Below are positions 34,330 through 40,047 of a stretch of DNA of 40,047 bases, piece after piece. The translations under genes and the position numbers were made by a program. Position 1 is the first letter of the stretch. Every line of letters begins with the position of its first letter. The stretch lies in contig JAIMBC010000016.1 in NCBI GenBank assembly GCA_023511675.1, positions 1 to 40,047 of the forward strand, read 5' to 3'. The notes under the pieces were generated by a model, which worked only from the letters and a program-made list of their open reading frames with translations, ran no database searches and had not been told where the DNA came from. This DNA is from Pirellulales bacterium (lineage in GTDB: Bacteria; Planctomycetota; Planctomycetia; Pirellulales; JAIMBC01).

Positions 34330-35652
34330 CTAGCTCAACTTCTCGATCAGGGTGACCAGCGGCAGGAACAGGGCGATGACGATGAAGCCCACCATGCCGC
34401 CGAGGATCACGATCAGCAGCGGTTCGAGCAGCTTGGTGAGGCTTTCGGTAAGCACGGCGACTTCTTCGTCGTAGTTATCGGCGACCTTGTAGAGCATGGT
34501 GTCGAGTTCGCCGGTTTCCTCGCCGACATCCACCATGTTGACGACCAGGTCGTCCACGACGCGGTTGTTCATGCGGGTGAGGTAGATCAGCAGACCGATG
34601 GGTCCGCCGACGAAGACGAACCAGAAGTAGGCGCAGACCACGTTGAACTGCGGGCGGGAGAATTCCTTCATGGGGCGAGCGATCGACTCGCCCTCGCGGA
34701 TGGACTCATAGATCTTGGTGTACATCCGCTCGAAGACGTAGTTGCCGCTGGTTTCGCGGGTGATGTTGAGGGCTTCGAGGATGGGGACGCCGCTGGCGAC
34801 GAGGGTGCCGAGGGTGCGGCTGGTGCGTGCCACGATGTTCTTTTCCACGATCTGGCCGAAGATGGGGACCTTGAGCACGAAGGTGTCCCAGCCGGCCCGG
34901 CCGTAGGTGAACTTGCGGATCAGCTTGATCTTCAGCCAGATGGCCAGCGGAATGAGGGGAATGGTGTAGAAGTACTCCACCACATAGTTGGAGATATCGA
35001 TGAGCAGCACGGTCATGGCCGGCAGATCGATCTCGAAGTCGGCGAAGATCTGGGTGAAGGCCGGCACGATCTTCCACATGATGAAGGTGAGGATGCCGGT
35101 GGCCACCAGCACGACCATGATGGGGTAGATCATGGCGCCGCGGACCTTGCGGCGCAGAGACATGGATTTTTCCTGGAACTCGGCCAGGCGGCGGAGGATC
35201 ACTTCCAGGGCGCCGCCCGCCTCGCCCGCCTTGATCATGTTCACGTACAGGCGGTCGAAGGCCTTGGGACACTTGGCCATGGCCTCGGAGAGGGTGGCGC
35301 CGCTCTCAATCTCGTCGCAGACGTCCAGCAGGCTGTTTTTCAGGCGGCCGGGCCGCTGCTGGCCCTCCAGGATCCGCAGGGAGCGGAGGATGGGCAGGCC
35401 GGCGTCTTGCAAGATGGAGAGCTGCCGGGTGAAGGTGGAGAGCTTCTTCAGGCCGACGCCGCCGATGACGAAGGAGCGGCCCGCGCGGCCCTTGCGTTCG
35501 GTGGTTTTGCGGGCCTTCTTGACGGCAATTTTGGTGACGAAGTAGCCCATCTGCCGGATGGTGGCGTGGGCTTCTTCCTCGTTTGGGGCCTCGATTTCGT
35601 CCTTGATTTCCTGTCCGGTGGCGTCGCGGGCCTCGAACTTGTAGATAGGCAT
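34330..35652 (-). CDS. Type II secretion/type IV pilus inner-membrane platform protein (GspF/PilC family)
   Basis: A 440-residue integral membrane protein of the GspF/PilC family, the platform that couples the cytoplasmic ATPases to pseudopilin extraction. It has the usual two homologous cytoplasmic helical domains: FTRQLSILQDAGLPILRSLRIL (about 75-97) and the second copy RTSRTLGTLVASGVPILEALNI (about 280-300). Each is followed by membrane segments, including VRGAMIYPIMVVLVATGILTFIMW (about 168-192), a middle pair near residues 225-240 and 355-375, and the C-terminal LLEPLLIVILGGMVGFIVIALFLPLV. The second domain carries an extra hydrophobic stretch (VVCAYFWFVFVGGPIGLLIYL) not typical of the family as I know it. 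The ATG has only a weak ribosome site. It lies 152 bases after the second ATPase gene and 107 before the first pseudopilin. Confidence 0.93.
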   Translation of the reverse strand: MPIYKFEARDATGQEIKDEIEAPNEEEAHATIRQMGYFVTKIAVKKARKTTERKGRAGRSFVIGGVGLKKLSTFTRQLSILQDAGLPILRSLRILEGQQRPGRLKNSLLDVCDEIESGATLSEAMAKCPKAFDRLYVNMIKAGEAGGALEVILRRLAEFQEKSMSLRRKVRGAMIYPIMVVLVATGILTFIMWKIVPAFTQIFADFEIDLPAMTVLLIDISNYVVEYFYTIPLIPLAIWLKIKLIRKFTYGRAGWDTFVLKVPIFGQIVEKNIVARTSRTLGTLVASGVPILEALNITRETSGNYVFERMYTKIYESIREGESIARPMKEFSRPQFNVVCAYFWFVFVGGPIGLLIYLTRMNNRVVDDLVVNMVDVGEETGELDTMLYKVADNYDEEVAVLTESLTKLLEPLLIVILGGMVGFIVIALFLPLVTLIEKLS

Positions 35653-35804
35653 ACCACTAGCGCAAGCAGGCCGGGCAGCGAGAGCGGATCAGCCCGCCCG
35701 GAGGGCCGTTTGCCGGAACGTGTACCACAAGCAAGCGGCCGCGCCGGCACGCGGCAGCCGCCTGGACGCTAGCTACTGGCCCGGGATACGTCAGCGAGGC
35801 GGCG

Positions 35805-37520
35805 TCACGCCTCGATGATCGTCTCGCGTACGACCTCCTCTACGGTGGTGATCCCGTTATGAACCGCGTCCATGCCTGCCTCGCGCAGCGTGACCATGCC
35901 GTAGCTGCGGGCCTTGTCCCGCAGCTCATCCGTGGAAGCGTTGCGCATGATCATGTCGCGCAGCTCGTCGTTCATGACCATCAGCTCGAACAGCCCCACG
36001 CGCCCCTTGTAGCCGGTGTTGTTGCAGGCCTCGCACCCCTTGCCGCGATAGAATTTCTTGCCCTGCACGTCGGTATGGGTCAGTTGCAATTCGGCCAGCA
36101 TTTCGCTGGACGGGCGGACCTCGGTCCGGCACTGCAAGCAGATGCGGCGCACCAGCCGTTGCGCCAGAATGGCCTCCAGCGTGGCCGTGATCAGAAACGG
36201 CGGAATGCCCATGTCCCGCAGCCGGGCGATCGTGCTCGGTGCATCGTTGGTGTGCAACGTGCTGAACACCGTGTGACCCGTGAGCGAGGCCTGCACGGCA
36301 ATCTCGGCCGTCTCGGTGTCTCGAATCTCTCCCACCAGGATCTTGTCCGGATCCTGCCGCAAGATGGAGCGCAGGCAGTGTGCAAAGGTGTTGCCGATAT
36401 CCGGATCGATGGGGACCTGCACAATGCCTTCCAGATCGTACTCCACCGGATCCTCGGTGGTGATGATCTTGTCCTCGATGCGGTTCAGCTCGTTGAGCGC
36501 AGAGTAGAGCGTGGTGGTCTTGCCCGAACCAGTCGGCCCCGTCACCAGAATGATCCCGTTGGGCTTGTTGATCACCTCGCGGAAACGGCGCAAGGTCTCG
36601 GTATTCATGCCCACCGCGTTCAGGTCGAGCTTGACCACGCTGCGGTCCAGCACCCGCATCACCACGCTCTCGCCGAACATGGTGGGCAACACGGCCACCC
36701 GCAGATCGACCGGGTGGCCGCCCACGGTCAGCTCGATGCGGCCGTCCTGCGGCAGCCGCCGCTCGGCAATGTCTAGATTGGCCATCACCTTGATGCGTGT
36801 GGTGATGGCAAAGGCCAGGTGGCGCGGCGGAGGGACCATTTCGTACAGCACGCCGTCCGCCTTGATGCGGATCTTGAACTCCTGCTCGAACGGCTCGAAA
36901 TGCAGGTCGCTGGCATGGTCCTTGATGGCCAGCAGCAGCACCATGTTCAGCAGCTTGCGGACGGGGGCCGCGTCGGCCAGGGCCTCCACGCTGGTCAGGT
37001 CGAAGGTCCCCTCGCGCTCCGCCGCGGCGGCCGCCTTGGCCAGCTCTTCGTCCTCCTCCATCTCGCTGATCAGAGACTCGACGCTCTCCTGCGACGAATA
37101 GTAGCGGTCGAGCGCCGCCAGAATGTCCTTCTCCGTGGCCACCACTGCCCGAATGTCGTAGCCGAGAAAGTTCCGCAACTCGTCCAGAATCTGGATCTTT
37201 TGCGGATCGCACATGGCGATGGTCAGCGTGTTGTCCCGGAAACTCAAGGGAATGATCCGGTAAAGCTGCGCCATCGGCTCCGTAACGTATTGCAACACCT
37301 GCGGCGGCACCACCACGTCCGCCAGACTGACCGCCTGCATGCCCATCTGCTCGGCCAGGGCCTGCGCCAACTGATCGTCCGTGATCAGGCCCATGCTCTC
37401 CGCAATCCGACCCAACAGCTCGTGCGGCCGCTGCTGCTGCTCCTCCAGCAACAGCTCCAACTGCTCGTCGGAGATGAATCCGAGGTCTACCAGGATTTGA
37501 CCGATGCGGCGAATGGCCAT
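35805..37520 (-). CDS. GspE/PilB-type assembly ATPase
   Basis: A 571-residue hexameric secretion/pilus extension ATPase. The N-terminus (IGQILVDLGFISDEQLELLLEEQQ through about residue 145) is an MshEN/GspE N-terminal domain, which in relatives binds the membrane platform or cyclic di-GMP. The core has SDLHFEP, a Walker A GPTGSGKTTT at about residue 328, an Asp box (TTEDPVEYDL), Walker B KILVGEIRDTETA and a His box (GHTVFSTLHTND). A tetracysteine zinc element, CLQC...CEAC, lies after the His box as in GspE and PilB. ATG 37520 is chosen; a TTG at 37532 would add four residues. No Shine-Dalgarno sequence is visible, and a perfect inverted repeat sits 15 bases before the start. The neighbours PilT and GspF fit a pilus or secretion machine. 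Confidence 0.93.
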   Translation of the reverse strand: MAIRRIGQILVDLGFISDEQLELLLEEQQQRPHELLGRIAESMGLITDDQLAQALAEQMGMQAVSLADVVVPPQVLQYVTEPMAQLYRIIPLSFRDNTLTIAMCDPQKIQILDELRNFLGYDIRAVVATEKDILAALDRYYSSQESVESLISEMEEDEELAKAAAAAEREGTFDLTSVEALADAAPVRKLLNMVLLLAIKDHASDLHFEPFEQEFKIRIKADGVLYEMVPPPRHLAFAITTRIKVMANLDIAERRLPQDGRIELTVGGHPVDLRVAVLPTMFGESVVMRVLDRSVVKLDLNAVGMNTETLRRFREVINKPNGIILVTGPTGSGKTTTLYSALNELNRIEDKIITTEDPVEYDLEGIVQVPIDPDIGNTFAHCLRSILRQDPDKILVGEIRDTETAEIAVQASLTGHTVFSTLHTNDAPSTIARLRDMGIPPFLITATLEAILAQRLVRRICLQCRTEVRPSSEMLAELQLTHTDVQGKKFYRGKGCEACNNTGYKGRVGLFELMVMNDELRDMIMRNASTDELRDKARSYGMVTLREAGMDAVHNGITTVEEVVRETIIEA

Positions 37521-37535
37521 GAGCGTGTTCAAGGG

Positions 37536-37591
37536 GCGCCAGGCAGCGCGACGGGACCGCCTTTTGGGCGTAGGAAAGCGCTGCCTGGCGC
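37536..37591 (-). promoter_or_regulatory. Perfect 14-bp inverted repeat before the ATPase gene
   Basis: GCGCCAGGCAGCGC at 37536-37549 and its exact complement GCGCTGCCTGGCGC at 37578-37591 are separated by 28 bases. The loop contains a further small stem, CGCC-CAAAA-GGCG on the minus strand. The structure ends 15 bases before the ATG of the GspE/PilB-type gene and begins 47 bases after the pilT stop, and it takes the place where a ribosome site would be expected. It could be a regulatory RNA stem, a processing site or a transcription attenuator; no T run follows. Confidence 0.65.
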
Positions 37592-37638
37592 GTATGCGAA
37601 AGTGAATGGTTGTCTTTACGTGTGCCTGTGACTCGTCT

Positions 37639-38787
37639 CTAGTGGCGGTGTGCCTCCTTGCGTGTTCCCTGGGGGGCTTCTTCCTCTTCGCCCTCCGGTT
37701 CCTCCTCGTCGAACAGGCCCCGTTCAGCCCGCTCGATGCGGGCCGCCAGATCGTCCGGCTTCTGGGCCTTGATTAGCACCTCGTCCTTCTCGACGATGCC
37801 CTCTTTCCAGAGGTGGAACATGTGGTCGTCCAGAAGCTGCATGCCATACTTGGCGCCGGTCTGGATCACGGAGTTGATGCGAAACGTCTTGTTCTCGCGG
37901 ATCAGATTGGCCGTGGCGGGCGTGACCACCAGCATCTCGTGCGCCGCCACCCGCCCCCCGCCGATCTTGGGCAAGAGCGTCTGCGAGAGCACCGCGATGA
38001 TCGAGGTGGAAAGCTGCGTGCGGATCTGATCCTGCTGGTTGGTGGGAAAGACGTCGATGATGCGGTTGACCGTGCCCGCCGCGCCCGTGGTGTGCAACGT
38101 GGCGAACACGAGGTGGCCCGTCTCCGCCGCGGTGATCGCCGCTTCGATGGTCTCCAGATCCCGCATTTCGCCCACCAGGATCACATCGGGATCCTGACGC
38201 AGGGCACGCCGAATCGCCTCGGCGAAACTCGGCACGTCCACCCCCACCTCCCGCTGATTCACCGTCGAGCGCTTGTGCGTGTGATAGAACTCGATCGGAT
38301 CCTCGATGGTGATGATGTGGTGATCGACCGTCTCGTTGATGTAGTTGATCATGCTGGCCAGGCTGGTGCTCTTGCCCGAACCCGTCGGCCCCGTGACCAG
38401 GAACAGCCCGCGAGGACGCAACACCAGCTCCTTGCACACCTTGGGCAGCCCCAACTGCTCCATGGTCATGAACTTGTTGGGGATCTGCCGCAGCACCATC
38501 CCCACACACCCCTTTTGCTTGAACACCGAGACGCGGAACCGCGCCGCCGTGCCAAAGGCAAAACCGAAGTCGCTGCCGCCCACCTCTTGCAACTCGGTCT
38601 GGCAGCGTTCGGGCGTAATCGACTTCATCAGCGCCACGGTGTCATCCGGCGTGAGCACCTTGGTCTCAAGCTGCCGCAACCGCCCATGCAGGCGGATCAC
38701 CGGCGGCTGCCCAACGGAGATGTGCAGGTCGCTGGCCCCCTGGTTGACGACCGTGTGTAACAGCTTGTCGATGAGAATCGTGGCCAT
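37639..38787 (-). CDS. pilT: PilT-type retraction ATPase
   Basis: A 382-residue ATPase of the PilT branch, which drives pilus retraction in type IV pilus systems. It opens with [27 protein letters not shown], the PilT-type PAS-like domain. The core follows: Walker [10 protein letters not shown] at about residue 132, Asp box [12 protein letters not shown], Walker [17 protein letters not shown], and His box [47 protein letters not shown] is the conserved PilT C-terminal region. No tetracysteine element is present, as expected. The C-terminus ends in an unusual acidic tail ([15 protein letters not shown]). Its presence argues that the cluster makes a dynamic pilus or a hybrid of pilus and secretion system. 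The ATG has no strong ribosome site. Confidence 0.95.
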   Translation of the reverse strand: MATILIDKLLHTVVNQGASDLHISVGQPPVIRLHGRLRQLETKVLTPDDTVALMKSITPERCQTELQEVGGSDFGFAFGTAARFRVSVFKQKGCVGMVLRQIPNKFMTMEQLGLPKVCKELVLRPRGLFLVTGPTGSGKSTSLASMINYINETVDHHIITIEDPIEFYHTHKRSTVNQREVGVDVPSFAEAIRRALRQDPDVILVGEMRDLETIEAAITAAETGHLVFATLHTTGAAGTVNRIIDVFPTNQQDQIRTQLSTSIIAVLSQTLLPKIGGGRVAAHEMLVVTPATANLIRENKTFRINSVIQTGAKYGMQLLDDHMFHLWKEGIVEKDEVLIKAQKPDDLAARIERAERGLFDEEEPEGEEEEAPQGTRKEAHRH

Positions 38788-38851
38788 GGCGAGGGATTAT
38801 TCGCTTTCAGTGTGCTGAGAAACAAATCTCACGTGCTTGGATGACCTGAAG

Positions 38852-38886
38852 GCAGACAGGCGGCCTGCCGGCCGCCGCACGTCTGC
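38852..38886. terminator. Hairpin between ATPase gene and pilT
   Basis: GGCGGCC-TGCC-GGCCGCC (38859-38876) is a perfect 7-bp stem with a 4-base loop, flanked by an outer GCAGAC/GTCTGC pair (38852-38857 and 38881-38886). It lies about 50 bases past the stop of the upstream ATPase gene and 65 before the pilT start. There is no T run, so it may be a weak terminator, a processing site or an mRNA stabiliser. Confidence 0.4.
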
Positions 38887-38936
38887 ATCCCTTCCATCTG
38901 GGCAAGCGCCCCAGCAGCCCCCGCATGCCGCTACCC

Positions 38937-40047
38937 CTACTCCTGCTCCGTCCGCTTGGCGACCCGGAACACCTCCTCCAGCGTGGTGACGCCCTTCATG
39001 GCCTTCGCCAGCCCGTCCTGATAGAGCGTCCGCATGCCGTTTGCCAGGGCGCACTTGCGCAACTCCTGCGTGCTGGCACCCTGGAAGACCAGCTCGCGCA
39101 AGCGGGAATTCATTACCATGATCTCGAAAATCGCCAGCCGCCCCCGGTACCCGCTCCGCTGGCAGTTGCCGCACCCCTTCCCCTTCATGAAGGTCGCCGT
39201 GCGGGCCTGCTCGGGCGAGATGCCCGCCGCCTCCAACACCGCCTCGCTGGGCCGGTAGGGCTGCCTGCACTTGGGGCATACAATCCGCACCAACCGCTGG
39301 GCCATCACCGCAATCACGCTGCTGGCGACCAGATACCCCGGAACACCCATGTCCACCATTCGTGTAATAGCGCCGGGCGCATCGTTCGTATGTAGTGTAC
39401 TGAAAACCAAGTGTCCAGTCAAAGAAGCTTGGATTCCCATCTCCGCCGTCTCGGTGTCGCGCATCTCACCCACCAGGATGATGTTGGGGGCCTGCCGCAA
39501 CATGGAGCGAATGATGCGCGCAAAATCCAGTCCGATGCTGTGCTTTACCTCCACCTGGTTGATGCCCGGCAGGTAGTACTCCACCGGATCCTCGGCAGTG
39601 ATGATCTTGCGGTCTGGGCGGTTCAGCTCGTTGAGTGCGGCGTAGAGGGTGGTGGTCTTGCCCGAGCCGGTGGGCCCCGTGACCAGAATGATGCCGTTGG
39701 GTCGCCGGATCAGGCTGTTGAAGGTGCGAAAGTCCTCCTCCGACAGGCCCAACTGGCGCAGCCCCACCTTGATGCTGTCCTTGTCGAGGATCCGCATGAC
39801 CACGGTCTGGCCGTGGTTGGAGGGCAGTACGCTGACGCGGAGGTCGAGTTCCTTCTCGCCGACGGTCATCTTGATGCGGCCGTCCTGGGGGCGGCGGCGT
39901 TCCGCAATGTCAATGCGGGCAAGGATTTTGATGCGAGAGAGGATGGCGCCCAGCAGGCGTTTGGGGGGGCTATCGCGTTCGACCAGGACGCCGTCGATGC
40001 GGTAGCGGATGCGGATGCGGTTTTCGAACGGCTCGATGTGGATATCC
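38937..40047 (-). CDS. GspE/PilB-type ATPase, C-terminal part (cut by window end)
   Basis: The open frame continues to the window edge; its first visible codons read DIHIEPFENRIRIRYRIDGVL, so the N-terminal domain and start lie outside. This is a second GspE/PilB-type assembly ATPase. Visible parts: RIDIAERRRPQDGRIKM, Walker A GPTGSGKTTTLYAALNELN (near 39650-39675), Asp box ITAEDPVEYYLPG, Walker [18 protein letters not shown], His box GHLVFSTLHTNDAPGAITRM, and a tetracysteine element CPKC...CGNC. It is more closely related in pattern to the second ATPase here than to PilT, suggesting duplicated extension motors. It is probably the first of the machine genes in this window, separated from pilT by 149 bases with a hairpin. 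An in-frame G7 tract near 39963 leaves the frame intact. Confidence 0.92.
   Translation of the reverse strand, partial: DIHIEPFENRIRIRYRIDGVLVERDSPPKRLLGAILSRIKILARIDIAERRRPQDGRIKMTVGEKELDLRVSVLPSNHGQTVVMRILDKDSIKVGLRQLGLSEEDFRTFNSLIRRPNGIILVTGPTGSGKTTTLYAALNELNRPDRKIITAEDPVEYYLPGINQVEVKHSIGLDFARIIRSMLRQAPNIILVGEMRDTETAEMGIQASLTGHLVFSTLHTNDAPGAITRMVDMGVPGYLVASSVIAVMAQRLVRIVCPKCRQPYRPSEAVLEAAGISPEQARTATFMKGKGCGNCQRSGYRGRLAIFEIMVMNSRLRELVFQGASTQELRKCALANGMRTLYQDGLAKAMKGVTTLEEVFRVAKRTEQE

Noticed and set aside
34237-35772. A 511-codon plus-strand open frame rich in Asp, Glu and His
   Set aside because: It is the complement of the GspF-like gene; its composition mirrors that gene's codon use.
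35795-35814. CGAGGC/GCCTCG inverted repeat at the end of the GspE/PilB-type gene
   Set aside because: It overlaps the last codons, is only 6 bp long and has no T run, so it is not a supported terminator.

Overview
The window is a GC-rich stretch of bacterial chromosome with about 20 protein genes. I see no tRNA, rRNA, CRISPR array, insertion sequence or phage gene. It most likely comes from a member of the Planctomycetota, probably Pirellulales-like. The reasons are a tandem fused UvrA; a protein starting with the WLGIPPxxxPPxxYxLLGL motif that I associate with planctomycetes; a PQQ-type propeller protein beginning NWPQWRGPEG; HEAT-repeat exported proteins; and a type II secretion/type IV pilus-like cluster with very large pseudopilins. 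The taxon is an inference from family recognition, not from a marker gene.

Layout, left to right. Positions 1-3278 (minus strand): transaldolase, a TPR protein with a degenerate SEC-C-like N-terminus, and the first 35 codons of ribD. The spacing is tight, so this looks like one operon. Positions 3451-11139 (plus strand): a 2346-residue protein made of two complete UvrA units plus an unrecognised C-terminal region that is itself duplicated, followed nine bases later by a CBM9/DOMON-like protein. Positions 11158-20917 (minus strand): an HD-domain phosphohydrolase-like protein, a HEAT-repeat putative lipoprotein, a second HEAT-type exported protein, a membrane protein with J-domain-like, TPR and DnaJ-type zinc motifs (with an apparent frameshift in a run of nine G), a secreted PQQ-like propeller protein, and thioredoxin with a near-consensus promoter.

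Positions 21190-40047 (minus strand): a secretion/pilus machine. In transcription order it has a GspE/PilB-type ATPase (cut by the window end), PilT, a second GspE/PilB ATPase, a GspF/PilC membrane platform, four pseudopilins resembling G (two), H and I, a giant 1974-residue GspK-like protein, and a J/W-like pseudopilin. Start and stop codons overlap or nearly touch through most of the pseudopilin part, indicating translational coupling. No secretin, prepilin peptidase, GspC, GspL or GspM is in the window.

The most notable points are the four-ATPase UvrA with its duplicated unknown tail, the G9 frameshift in the J/TPR gene, Asp-rich calcium-type loops shared by all the pseudopilins and the giant K-like protein, a perfect 14-bp inverted repeat between pilT and the following ATPase gene, and a twin palindrome before the first pseudopilin gene.
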